Positions 48,347 to 57,183 of a stretch of DNA of 64,000 bases are shown one piece after another; the stretch's first letter is position 1; each line of letters begins with the position of its first letter. The notes under the pieces were generated by a model. It ran no database searches. It was not told the DNA's origin and saw only the letters and a list, made by a program, of their open reading frames with translations. The stretch lies in assembly GCF_000155595.1 (NCBI RefSeq), contig NZ_DS989904.1:835063-899062 (forward strand), written 5' to 3'. Origin of the DNA: Synechococcus sp. PCC 7335. GTDB taxonomy: Bacteria; Cyanobacteriota; Cyanobacteriia; Phormidesmidales; Phormidesmidaceae. Position numbers and translations under genes: made by a program.

Positions 48347-49381
48347 ATGGATTCGACGCAGGTACGCATCGCAGTAGACGCGACGGGCGGTGATTTTGCC
48401 CCTGATGAGGTGGTCGCTGGCGCGATTAGAGCTAAAGAGGAGCTTGGTATCGAAGTCCTCTTGGTGGGTGATGCCGATCAAATAGCGGCTTCGGTACCGA
48501 AGCCAGACTTACTTCAAGGCATTGAGATCGTTCCGGCTGAAGGGACTATAGAGATGCACGAAGAGCCTTTGAGCGCACTGCGTCGTAAGCCTAAGGCGTC
48601 TATTAATGTGTCGATGGATTTGGTCAAGCAAGGGCGTGCAGATGGCGTGGTTTCGGCTGGGCATTCAGGTGCGGCGATGGCGGCGGCTCTGCTACGGTTA
48701 AAGCGAATTAAGGGTGTAGATAGACCCGCGATTGGCGCAGTGTTTCCAACGGTGATGGCAAAGCCAGTACTCATCTTAGATGTGGGTGCGAATGTTGACT
48801 GTCGGCCAAAGTATCTAGAGCAGTTTGCCTTTATGGGTAGCATCTACTCACGCTATGTGTTAGGCAATGATGAACCCAAAGTCGGGCTATTAAATATCGG
48901 CGAAGAGAAAAGCAAAGGCAATGAAGCCGCGATCGCAGTCCACAGAGCACTCAGCCAGCAAAGTGCGATCAACTTTGTAGGGAACGCAGAAGGTCGCGAT
49001 GTGCTCTCAGGTGACTTCGATGTGATTGTATGCGATGGCTTTGTTGGAAACATTTTGCTGAAGTTTGCAGAAGCGGTCGGTGAATCAGTTTTGCAAATTC
49101 TAAGAGAAGAACTGCCGCAGGGTATCGCTGGCAAAGTGGGCTGTACCCTCTTGAAAGGGAACCTACAGCGAATTAAGCAGCGGGTAGATCATGCAGAACA
49201 CGGTGGTGGTCTGCTACTTGGGGTGGCGGGCGTAGCGGTGATCAGTCATGGTAGCTCTAAGGCGCCCTCTATTTTTAACGCGATTCGCCTGGCTAAAGAT
49301 GCTGTTGATAACCGCGTTATCGAACGGATTGAGGATCAGTACCTAAAGGTTGCAGCGACTGTCAAAGCCAAAGGTGAATAG
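48347..49381 (+). CDS. plsX: Phosphate acyltransferase PlsX
   Basis: 344 residues from the ATG at 48347 (a TTG at 48320 is in frame but less likely). The family pattern is clear: RIAVDATGGDFAPDEVVAGA, EPLSALRRKPKASI and SAGHSGAAMAAALLRL. It converts acyl-ACP to acyl-phosphate for phospholipid synthesis. Gene order plsX-fabH-fabD with 5 and 38 bp gaps indicates one operon. Confidence 0.96.
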   Translation: MDSTQVRIAVDATGGDFAPDEVVAGAIRAKEELGIEVLLVGDADQIAASVPKPDLLQGIEIVPAEGTIEMHEEPLSALRRKPKASINVSMDLVKQGRADGVVSAGHSGAAMAAALLRLKRIKGVDRPAIGAVFPTVMAKPVLILDVGANVDCRPKYLEQFAFMGSIYSRYVLGNDEPKVGLLNIGEEKSKGNEAAIAVHRALSQQSAINFVGNAEGRDVLSGDFDVIVCDGFVGNILLKFAEAVGESVLQILREELPQGIAGKVGCTLLKGNLQRIKQRVDHAEHGGGLLLGVAGVAVISHGSSKAPSIFNAIRLAKDAVDNRVIERIEDQYLKVAATVKAKGE

Positions 49382-49386
49382 AGAGT

Positions 49387-50397
49387 ATGACCCAGCAAAC
49401 TTACGGTGTCGCTTTCGTCGGTAGCGGCTCAGCTCAGCTTGAGGCGGTGCTGACTAACGATCAGCTCGCTCAGGTGGTGGATACTTCAGATGAATGGATA
49501 GCGACTCGTACAGGCATTCGGCAAAGACATATTGCGAACGAAGGGGAGTCTATTCGCTCTTTAGCTGCAGAGGCGGTGGCCAGCGCGATCGCCCAGGCAA
49601 ATCTTGAGCCTACTGACATCGATCTCATTCTTCTAGCGACTTCTACGCCCGACGATCTATTCGGCTCAGCCTGTCAAATTCAAGCGGAAGTTGGCGCTAC
49701 CCGGGCCGTTGCTTTTGATATTACCGCCGCTTGCTCTGGGTTTGTATTTGCCTTAGTCACGGCTGCTCAGTTTATTCGCGCAGGCGCTTATCAGAATGTG
49801 GTAGTGGTCGGCGCAGATATCTTGTCGCGACTGACGGATTGGAGCGATCGCAGAACCTGCGTTCTTTTTGGCGATGGTGCTGGAGCCATTGTGATGCAGC
49901 GCTGCTCTGAAGACCGTCTCTTGAGCTTTGAGATGCACAGTGACGGTAGCCAGAACGATTGTCTCACCGCACACTATCAGAAAGCATCGAAGCCGCTAGT
50001 AGACGATATCACTATTCAAACAGGTCAGTATCATCCCGTTACTATGAACGGCCGAGAGGTATACCGCTTTGCTGTTAAGCGAGTACCCGAAGTCTTAGAA
50101 AAGTCTCTCTTTCATGCTGGACTTTCTACTGACGATATTGACTGGCTGATTTTGCACCAGGCTAATCAGCGGATACTAGATGCTGCGGCCCAGCGGCTAG
50201 GGATTCCAGGCGATCGCGTCGTTAGCAATATGGCCAGGCATGGTAATACCGACGCCGCCTCTATTCCTATCGCTTTGGACGAGTGGGTGCGCAAGGGCAA
50301 AATCAAAGCAGGCGATACGCTTGCACTTTCAGGCTTTGGAGCTGGGCTTTCCTGGGGAGCCGCCATCCTCAAATGGGGCTCTGTAGAGAACAAATAA
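49387..50397 (+). CDS. fabH: 3-oxoacyl-ACP synthase III
   Basis: 336 residues. The catalytic triad is visible: Cys in DITAACSGFVFAL, His in LILHQANQRILDAA, and Asn in NMARHGNTDAASI. It starts fatty acid elongation from acetyl-CoA and malonyl-ACP. It begins 5 bp after the plsX stop. Confidence 0.97.
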   Translation: MTQQTYGVAFVGSGSAQLEAVLTNDQLAQVVDTSDEWIATRTGIRQRHIANEGESIRSLAAEAVASAIAQANLEPTDIDLILLATSTPDDLFGSACQIQAEVGATRAVAFDITAACSGFVFALVTAAQFIRAGAYQNVVVVGADILSRLTDWSDRRTCVLFGDGAGAIVMQRCSEDRLLSFEMHSDGSQNDCLTAHYQKASKPLVDDITIQTGQYHPVTMNGREVYRFAVKRVPEVLEKSLFHAGLSTDDIDWLILHQANQRILDAAAQRLGIPGDRVVSNMARHGNTDAASIPIALDEWVRKGKIKAGDTLALSGFGAGLSWGAAILKWGSVENK

Positions 50398-50435
50398 TCA
50401 TCAACGCTTTTAAGATATAGGAGCTTTAAAGAATA

Positions 50436-51308
50436 ATGGCGAAAACTGCATGGGTCTTTCCTGGACAAGGTTCTCAGACCGTAGGAATGGGCGCAGATCT
50501 AGCGGACGTGTGCGCAGATCGTCTAGCTGAAGCCGAGACAATTATTGGAAGATCTGTCTTAGAGATTTGCCAAGATGAAACGTTGCTAAGTGATACTCGC
50601 TATACGCAACCCTGTTTGTATGTAGTTGAGTGCGCGCTTACCGACGCTTTAAAAGATAGCGGGCAGAGGCCTAATCTAGTTGCTGGTCATAGCTTAGGAG
50701 AATATTCTGCGCTGTATGCAGCTAGCGTCTTCAGCTTTGTTGAAGGGTTGAAGCTAGTCAAACGTAGAGCTGAGCTAATGTCACAGGCATCAGAAGGAAG
50801 AATGGCAGCACTGATGGGGTTTGATCGCGATCAGCTAGATGCCAAAATTGCAAAGACAGTAGGCGTTGTACTAGCGAATGATAATAATGCAGGACAGGTA
50901 GTCATTTCAGGCACACCAGCCGGCGTCGATGCGGTAATAGACAGCGTAAAATGCAAGCGAGCCGTCAGGCTAAACGTCAGTGGTGCGTTTCATTCTCCTC
51001 TAATGGCCGACGCATCTAAGTCGTTTGAATCAGTACTAGCAGCCATTGAATTTGACGATGCTAGCATTCCTGTAATGTCAAATGTAGATCCAACGCCTGA
51101 AACAAACGCTGAGATACTGAAAAAAAGATTAGTCCAGCAGATGACAGGCTCCGTTCGCTGGCGAGAGATTTCTTTGGGATTGTCAGAAGCTGGTGTAGAA
51201 GAGGTGGTGGAGATAGGTCCGGGGAAGGTGCTTGCTGGTCTGATCAAAAGAACGTGTAAGGGCTTGAAATTAGTTAATGTGAGTAACCTAGCTGCTATTG
51301 AAAGTTAA
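50436..51308 (+). CDS. fabD: Malonyl-CoA-ACP transacylase
   Basis: 290 residues. It starts VFPGQGSQTVGMG and has the nucleophile motif AGHSLGEYSAL; the catalytic His is in GAFHSPLM. It loads malonyl groups on acyl carrier protein for FabH and later steps. An AGGAG precedes the ATG. Last gene of the rpaB-plsX-fabH-fabD string. Confidence 0.97.
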   Translation: MAKTAWVFPGQGSQTVGMGADLADVCADRLAEAETIIGRSVLEICQDETLLSDTRYTQPCLYVVECALTDALKDSGQRPNLVAGHSLGEYSALYAASVFSFVEGLKLVKRRAELMSQASEGRMAALMGFDRDQLDAKIAKTVGVVLANDNNAGQVVISGTPAGVDAVIDSVKCKRAVRLNVSGAFHSPLMADASKSFESVLAAIEFDDASIPVMSNVDPTPETNAEILKKRLVQQMTGSVRWREISLGLSEAGVEEVVEIGPGKVLAGLIKRTCKGLKLVNVSNLAAIES

Positions 51309-51476
51309 GACTAAATATGGAAAAAGCCAGAGAGAACGACACCCTCCAGCTCTTTCCTTAAAGATACTCTAAGCGACAAAGCTACCAAACAAGCAAAGTT
51401 CTAAGTTTTTGAAGATAAAGTATTTGAAATAAAGTGTTTGAATTACTTTACCTAAAAGTTTAGAACTTGAGAAGAA

Positions 51477-51722
51477 CTACGAATCCTCGCTCAAATCGCC
51501 AGGTTCTTCGATGTACATTTCTGGCTCAATTGCATAGTTATTGGCTAGCCCTTCATTACTCATGGTCTGTCCACCCGTGGTATCGATGCTGCCTTTTTTA
51601 TCGGATGTCTCTTTGTAATCCTCTCCTTCTCGCTCTTTGCGCGCCGCGGTCTCAGCTGGAACAATTCCTCTGTCGAAATTGTCTTTTTGAACACCGCCTT
51701 TGTTACCTTCGTTTTCCGCCAT
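51477..51722 (-). CDS. Small disordered acidic protein, conserved in cyanobacteria
   Basis: 81 residues, hydrophilic and without Cys, Trp or membrane segments: GGVQKDNFDRGIVPAETAAR, KEREGEDYKETSDKKG, then NNYAIEPEMYIEEPGD. I recall similar small proteins in other cyanobacteria but know no function. The composition fits an intrinsically disordered protein, perhaps stress-related, which is inference. Convergent with fabD. Confidence 0.6.
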   Translation of the reverse strand: MAENEGNKGGVQKDNFDRGIVPAETAARKEREGEDYKETSDKKGSIDTTGGQTMSNEGLANNYAIEPEMYIEEPGDLSEDS

Positions 51723-51881
51723 AGATTCAACCTTCCTTTTTATGCGTGTTATTTGAGTGCGTTAACTGACGGTATCCACCGCAAATCGATCTTAGCGCCT
51801 CTCAATCGTTACGCTTTCAATATCAATGTTTAGGAAAACAATTATTGACTTTTGTGCTCAAATGCTGCTTCATAAAAAGAA

Positions 51882-53183
51882 TTATTCGGGCCAGCTATTT
51901 TCGATAGAGTCAGTCACATCTTCTGCCGACTCGCCGACTGCAAAATCAATAATCCCAGACCAGAAAGTGCCAGTGCCTACCGCGCCAGGCATCATATCTG
52001 AGCCATCAAAGCTAACAACATCGGCATCGGCCAGGATCTGAGCAATCTTCTGGCTAGTGATATCTGGATAGGCATCGGTCGAAACCTGTTTGTGCGGAGA
52101 GATGAATCCACCTAAACCAGCCCAGATCTCATGTGGCTGTGGAGTCGCTAGATACTCCATTAGCGCTCTGGCTTCGGGCGTATCGTTAAACATGCCAAAA
52201 GCATCTCCTGCGACCAAAATAGGCGTGCCAAATCGAGGGTCTATCTCCGGTAAGGGAAAAACGTCGTAGTCCACCCTAGGCTCTGTCTCTTCTGGGAAGA
52301 AGGTGGCGATAAAGTTGGCTTGCCTATGCATATAGCAGCTAGGGGGCTCGTTAAAAATTCCTTGCGGGGAGTCTCCGAACGGAGTAGACACTGCGCCAAC
52401 GGCCCCACCATTGACGTATTCAGGGTTGAGCAGGATCTCGCCAAATTCGTTAAAGGCGTTGACAACTTCGGGAGAATTGAAGGGCAAGTCGTGCTCTACC
52501 CACTGGCTATAAGCTTCGGGGCCAGCGGTGCGTAGCATAATGTCTTCAACCCAGTCAGTGCCGGGCCAGCCACTAGCATCGCCACTTTCTAGACCAATAC
52601 ACCAGGGGGTAGCGCCATCAGCGACGATCTGATCGCTTAGCGCAATCAGTTCTGACCAAGTCGATGGGATATCGTAACCAGCTTCTTCAAAAGCGGTGGG
52701 TCGATACCATACCAGGCTTTTTACAGAAGCTCTATACCAGATACCGTAGGCTTCGTCGTCAACACTGCCTAGCTCTAGCCAAGTATCTGGATAGGCATCA
52801 CTTAGCGTACTGCTATCCATAAAACTGTTGAGTGGAATGAGCTGTCCGGCCCTGGCAAAGTCGGCAAGCAGGCCAGGCTGTGGGAACATGGCTAGATCGG
52901 GCGCATCGCCTGATTCCACCCGGACGGGTAGCAGAGTGGCAAAGGCATCGGTGCCTTCGTAGACGACATCAATGCCAGTTTCTTCCTCAAACGGGGCTAG
53001 GGCTTGCTCTAATTTTTCTTGTTGCTCCCCAACCACCACGCCTAGTACGGTAACGGTGTTTTCAGCTGACTCGGTAGAGGTATTATTGCAGCTAGAAAGC
53101 AAAAAGAGTGAGCCTAGCGCAAGCCCTAAAAGTCGACAGGGAGACTTGTTAGGTTGGCAAGTGGATTCTAAGAAGGACTTCAT
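51882..53183 (-). CDS. ABC transporter solute-binding lipoprotein (family 1, sugar type)
   Basis: 433 residues from the ATG at 53183. A signal with lipobox (LGSLFLLSSCNN) anchors it to the membrane. The body follows the family 1 solute-binding fold: EQALAPFEEETGIDVVYEGT, DAPDLAMFPQPGLLADFARA, PSTWSELIALSDQIVADG. The likely ligand is a sugar or oligosaccharide. No permease or ATPase gene is adjacent, so its partners must lie elsewhere. Confidence 0.88.
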   Translation of the reverse strand: MKSFLESTCQPNKSPCRLLGLALGSLFLLSSCNNTSTESAENTVTVLGVVVGEQQEKLEQALAPFEEETGIDVVYEGTDAFATLLPVRVESGDAPDLAMFPQPGLLADFARAGQLIPLNSFMDSSTLSDAYPDTWLELGSVDDEAYGIWYRASVKSLVWYRPTAFEEAGYDIPSTWSELIALSDQIVADGATPWCIGLESGDASGWPGTDWVEDIMLRTAGPEAYSQWVEHDLPFNSPEVVNAFNEFGEILLNPEYVNGGAVGAVSTPFGDSPQGIFNEPPSCYMHRQANFIATFFPEETEPRVDYDVFPLPEIDPRFGTPILVAGDAFGMFNDTPEARALMEYLATPQPHEIWAGLGGFISPHKQVSTDAYPDITSQKIAQILADADVVSFDGSDMMPGAVGTGTFWSGIIDFAVGESAEDVTDSIENSWPE

Positions 53184-53361
53184 AATTAAAAAGTTACACA
53201 CAGAGCCAATAAGAGTAAGACTAGGTATAGCGTTTATTCTGTATGAACTCAAACTCGAAGATGATAATCAGCAATAATAAGAGCGGACTGATCGCTTAGG
53301 CGCTACGGCTATCTATAGAAATTCAGCGGATGTATCCCGACATGTTTAGTTTGGTGTGTTG

Positions 53362-53513
53362 ATGTCTCAGTTAGAGCTTCTTTTCAGTGAGTTGCCATCT
53401 GACTTGCCCGATCATGACCTACCGTCTCATGACTTGCCACCTTATAGAATACGCGAGAGTAAGCGGGCCAAGCATGTTTCGATCAAGATCTCAGTAGAAG
53501 GCAAGTGGAAGTA
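53362..53513 (+). pseudogene. Out-of-frame N-terminal part of the YgjP-like peptidase gene
   Basis: From the ATG at 53362 the frame encodes MSQLELLFSELPSDLPDHDL and then YRIRESKRAKHVSIKISVEG, the usual N-terminus of YgjP-like proteins, and stops at a TAG at once afterwards. One extra base near 53503 would join it to VVVPLHFD of the following frame. So the gene is probably frameshifted, or the base is a sequence error. Confidence 0.6.
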
Positions 53514-54218
53514 GTAGTGCCGCTTCACTTCGATAGCACTAAGCTACCGGAGATTCTAGAGCGGCGACGAAGTTGGATTTTGAAAACGCGATCGCGTCTA
53601 CTAAGTGAGCATGCAAATACTGTCGATAGCTGGCAGGCCAAGAGGCCCGATAGAATTCTCCTACGCTGGCGATCGCCCGACCTGAATGAAAACAGCTTAG
53701 ACGAAGATCTATCGAACAGCGCTCCTACCTTAAGTAATCGCACCTTGCTAGAGACTTGGACAATTCAGTACGTGCGATCGCCTAGCAACCGTATCACCTG
53801 CATTCCAGATAGCGACCACCGCCTCACCCTCACGGGTAGTACTGACCATCTAGATGCCTGTCAACGTGTTCTGCGCCAATGGCTCGCACACCGTGCTCAA
53901 GAAGAGCTAATGCCTTGGCTTCGGCAGCTAAGCTTTGATCTAGACCTACCTTGCCGTCGCATCTCGGTACGAGGTCAAAAGACTCGCTGGGCTAGCTGTT
54001 CTAGCCAAAAGAACATTAGCCTCAACTACAAGCTACTGTTTTTGCCACGGCCTTTGGTGCACTACGTTCTTGTTCACGAGCTATGCCACACCGTTCATAT
54101 GAACCACTCCAAAGCATTTTGGGCACTCGTTGAACAAAAGCAGCCTGACTATAGCTGGCGAGATCAGGCGCTCAAAAAAGCATGGCGCTATGTTCCCCGC
54201 TGGGTAGAGGCTCGATAG
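53505..54218 (+). CDS. YgjP-like (SprT/M48-related) metallopeptidase
   Basis: 237 residues from a GTG at 53505. The zinc-binding motif HELCH is in HYVLVHELCHTVHMNHSKAF, and RISVRGQKTRWASCSSQKNI is the YgjP family signature (W-A-S-C-S). The end has ALKKAWRYVPRW. Family members are predicted zinc proteases (DUF45). The first 45 residues expected for the family are encoded in another frame just upstream (53362-53513), so this product lacks its usual N-terminus unless the frameshift is an error. The next gene starts 2 bp after its stop. Confidence 0.8.
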   Translation: MEVVVPLHFDSTKLPEILERRRSWILKTRSRLLSEHANTVDSWQAKRPDRILLRWRSPDLNENSLDEDLSNSAPTLSNRTLLETWTIQYVRSPSNRITCIPDSDHRLTLTGSTDHLDACQRVLRQWLAHRAQEELMPWLRQLSFDLDLPCRRISVRGQKTRWASCSSQKNISLNYKLLFLPRPLVHYVLVHELCHTVHMNHSKAFWALVEQKQPDYSWRDQALKKAWRYVPRWVEAR

Positions 54219-54219
54219 A

Positions 54220-55236
54220 ATGAACGAAACGCCCCACAGCGGCTATCACTGGCGCGGCCAGTCAGAACGTTTTTTTGAGGGTTGGTATCTGCGAGTGACT
54301 TTGAGTGCGATCGCACAGACCTTTGCCTTTATGTACTCCATCGACGATCCAGCAGGAGATAGCCCTCATAGCGGCGGCGCAGCTCAAATCCTCGGACCAG
54401 ACGAATCCTACTACTGCCGAACCTTTCCAAATGTGCATCGGTTCAAGGCAAGTCTTCAGTATCTCTCTGTTGGCCATCAGCGAGCAGTCAATCCGGCCTC
54501 AGACGAAGGCTACCAGTTCACAGCCTACTCGCACCGAGGCAAACTTCTAACACCATCCGGCGCTGCGCAAGCAGAATGGGAATATGCGATCGAGCCTATC
54601 TCCACCTGGGGAGAATCAGAAAGGCCAAAGGCAACCGCTGGATGGCTATCCTACCCATCTGTCTTTGAACCAGGCTGGCAGGTGCTGATGGCGCATGGCT
54701 TAGCTTCTGGGCAGATACATTGGCAGGGAAAGACCTATGACTTCAAAGATATGCCTGCCTACGCGGAAAAAAACTGGGGCGGCGCTTTTCCATCTAAATG
54801 GTTTTGGCTACAGTGCAATGCCTTCACCGACGCGCCAGGATTGAGCGTTACCGCAGCAGGTGGCATACGCAATGTGCTTTTTCTAAAAGAAAACGTGGGT
54901 CTAATCGGCATTCATTACCAGGGTAAGTTCTACGAGTTCTTGTCGACAAAGATAGCCTTCACCTGGACGATAGATCCTTGGGGCTACTGGCATCTAGTAG
55001 CCCGCGACTATCGCTATCGAGTTGAGATCACAGGCCGCGCATCTGACGAAGGTGCCTATGTGCGTGTACCGACCCGCGAAGGCTTACAGTGGTTGTGCAG
55101 AGACACAACGCACGGGGAACTGCGAGTGCAGCTATGGCTAGCTAACGGTCAAGTGATTGTAGATACGTTCAGCGATTTAGCTGGGTTAGAAGTAGGTGGC
55201 GCGCCGTGGAAGGAAGCTTGGATAGTTGAAAGCTGA
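54220..55236 (+). CDS. Tocopherol cyclase family protein
   Basis: 338 residues. The N-terminus HSGYHWRGQSERFFEGWYLR and later MPAYAEKNWGGAFPSKWFWL with NAFTDAPGLSVTAAGG match the tocopherol cyclase fold (plant VTE1, Synechocystis slr1737), which closes the chromanol ring in vitamin E synthesis. A signal peptide is absent. Adjacent to the peptidase gene (1-bp gap) and probably cotranscribed with it. Confidence 0.9.
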   Translation: MNETPHSGYHWRGQSERFFEGWYLRVTLSAIAQTFAFMYSIDDPAGDSPHSGGAAQILGPDESYYCRTFPNVHRFKASLQYLSVGHQRAVNPASDEGYQFTAYSHRGKLLTPSGAAQAEWEYAIEPISTWGESERPKATAGWLSYPSVFEPGWQVLMAHGLASGQIHWQGKTYDFKDMPAYAEKNWGGAFPSKWFWLQCNAFTDAPGLSVTAAGGIRNVLFLKENVGLIGIHYQGKFYEFLSTKIAFTWTIDPWGYWHLVARDYRYRVEITGRASDEGAYVRVPTREGLQWLCRDTTHGELRVQLWLANGQVIVDTFSDLAGLEVGGAPWKEAWIVES

Positions 55237-55331
55237 TTCAAAAATCGGAAGAGTCTTGCTATAGTACTTTGAGTGATTGTCGAAATAGCGCAGTGGTTTG
55301 TTTGCCGCTAGCGTTACTTTTACAAGAGCTT

Positions 55332-55617
55332 GGGGCTGTGGCTCAGCTGGATAGAGCAAGCGCCTCCTGAACTATCGGGCACCGTTAGGAGAAATCCGAC
55401 GTGTGAATGTAGTCAAATTCGGTGAAACCTAACAAGTGTTGTACTTTAAGGCAATACCGAGCCAAGCCCTGTCTACAGGGAAGGTGTAGAGACTAGACGG
55501 CTACCACCTAAAGGCATTTGTTTATCATTTGTCAACGGTGAAGGTATAGTCCAGAGAGTGAGGAAACTCACACAAATCTGAAGCGCTAGGTCGCGCGTTC
55601 GAATCGCGCCAGTCCCG
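55332..55617 (+). tRNA. tRNA-Arg (anticodon CCU), interrupted by a group I intron
   Basis: Exon 1 is 55332-55368 and exon 2 is 55581-55617, 74 nt when joined. The acceptor stem is GGGGCTG with CAGTCCC, the D-arm GCTC/GAGC, the anticodon stem AGCGC/GCGCT with loop CTCCTAA, and the T-arm GCGCG-TTCGAAT-CGCGC; the discriminator is G. The intron lies between anticodon base 36 (U) and base 37. CCA is not encoded. Confidence 0.93.
55369..55580 (+). ncRNA. Group I intron (self-splicing, no ORF)
   Basis: 212 nt. The intron follows a U and ends with G, as group I introns do. An internal guide candidate AGGAG (about 55387) pairs with exon CTCCT. The conserved core is evident: P/Q region AAATTCGGTGAAACCTAA, R region GTGTAGAGACTAGACGG, and S region AAGGTATAGTCC. 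The small size and missing ORF resemble the IC3-type introns of bacterial tRNA genes. The subgroup is inferred. Confidence 0.92.
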
Positions 55618-55788
55618 TCAATTATCTTTGTGGTCTCTAATCAGTGACGATTCCCTAAAAACGACTCCCTAAAAGGACTGCTGTTCTTAGCTGTCCGGTA
55701 TAGGAGCTATCTGGCATAGGGCATAGAGCGCTGTGCCCGCTCGACAAGCACTACAAGCATCCTATGACAGTAGTAGTAGTACTACAGA

Positions 55789-56451
55789 CTATGCAACGTC
55801 TATAAGCTGTAGAACGTTTGGCGAAGGGCTAGCTTGGGAGCTGTGGATGTTGTTAAACCGGCCAGAGATGACCCTTTCATGCTGGGGGGAAGAGAGTTCT
55901 CGTACTAGACTCGCTTCTATTGCATGCCAGCTATCTTTTGAAAGGCGCTGCGAAAGCAAAGAGAGAACATCCTCTTCTTTCTTGTAGAATACTTTGGCCA
56001 AAAAAACAGCAATTGTCTCTCTTAGCTCGCTGTGAGCATCTTCTTCGATTACCTGAGCTAGTCCCACCACTAAGATCTGAGCAGGCATATTCTCAAGTGC
56101 TTGCCCAGCCAGTACCTGAACTTCTACCGGAAAGTGATAGCCTGAATAAGACCGATTGCGCTTGTAGGCATCAAAGTAATGCATGATCTTAACGAGCGAA
56201 AGAATCGAGATCTTGCCAAACTTAGGAAATAGATTTGCCAGCTGCTTGCGAATGCTTGAGGATTCTGTAGTAACAAACAAGTGACAAGCAAATCCAAAGA
56301 ATTGCTCAAAGCTCCAGGATTGTATTTGTTCGAGCGTATTCTCTACGTTCGATTCAGCATCAGCTAGCTGGCAGATGAAAGAAAGGTCTTGGCACTGGAG
56401 AGTGTGCTGGGTGTCAAGCGTATTGCGAATAGCCGTAGATAGAGCTGTCAT
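55789..56451 (-). CDS. Hypothetical protein, alpha-helical
   Basis: 220 residues from the ATG at 56451; a TTG at 56481 is an alternative. It is rich in Leu, Ser and Glu in helix-like patterns (VQVLAGQALENMPAQILVVG, VIEEDAHSELRETIAVFLAK), similar to HEAT-like repeats. No family, signal or membrane segment is seen. It lies alone between the tRNA-Arg(CCU) gene and a long gap. Confidence 0.5.
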   Translation of the reverse strand: MTALSTAIRNTLDTQHTLQCQDLSFICQLADAESNVENTLEQIQSWSFEQFFGFACHLFVTTESSSIRKQLANLFPKFGKISILSLVKIMHYFDAYKRNRSYSGYHFPVEVQVLAGQALENMPAQILVVGLAQVIEEDAHSELRETIAVFLAKVFYKKEEDVLSLLSQRLSKDSWHAIEASLVRELSSPQHERVISGRFNNIHSSQASPSPNVLQLIDVA

Positions 56452-56481
56452 ATGTAGGTGCCAGCAATTGGCTGGGGACAA

Positions 56482-57183
56482 GTGGGGAGGCGCACTTTAT
56501 AGTGTGATTTGGCCGGTTAATATAGGCTTTTCTAAGGAGATATTGAACTAAACAAAACACCTGACTAAACGAACGGTGCAGCTGAGCTACACTACTAAGC
56601 CTCGAAAGCATCGAACATAATCAATTGAAAGTTGCAGCACTGTCAAAAGCACCTTTATGTATCGCTATATATCGCGTTAAATAGGGTATTTATATTTCGC
56701 TGAGACAATCAGCCTATCACCAACGCTTCCACAAACTATTTCCTTAATGAATTAAGGGAAGTTTGAAGTAGTTAGGTGTTCTATTATTTGTTAGCATCTA
56801 TAGTTCTACTAGGTTCAAAAGCGTATTGCAAGATACAAAACGAAATATTTAATGCAGCGAATCACAACTTCATGACATTAGCACATATATAGTGCCTCGC
56901 CGTCAGATCAGAAAAGTCCCGATTCCTTATACAGTAAGCGTTTCACCTACTACTGAGTTCCTGTAGAATCCACAGCGTTTTTTGTTCCCTGTTATGAACT
57001 CTAGATATCAATATTAAATTACTTGATGAATGCTGTAGGAATAACTACATCGACTAGCAGATGTGCGCTGTAGTTATTCCTTTCTATCCAACTTTCTATA
57101 TCTCCAACTTCGTGTATCTAACAGGCTACGATTGAGGATATTACGTTTTCCTTTTGTTTTTTCTTTCGTTGTTTCTTCTTGGG
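56482..57183. other. Long AT-rich intergenic region
   Basis: About 700 bp with no open frame of interest. The only clear structure is the hairpin at 57037-57081. A short inverted repeat (TTCCTTAATGAATTAAGGGAA) near 56739 and the hairpin could belong to an unannotated small RNA, but none is recognised. Confidence 0.3.
57037..57081 (+). terminator. Terminator-like hairpin in the long gap
   Basis: A perfect 13-bp inverted repeat (AGGAATAACTACA and TGTAGTTATTCCT) with a 19-base loop, followed by TTCTATCC. No annotated gene precedes it on the plus strand; on the minus strand it lies upstream of nothing but the gap. It may end a small RNA. Confidence 0.4.
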
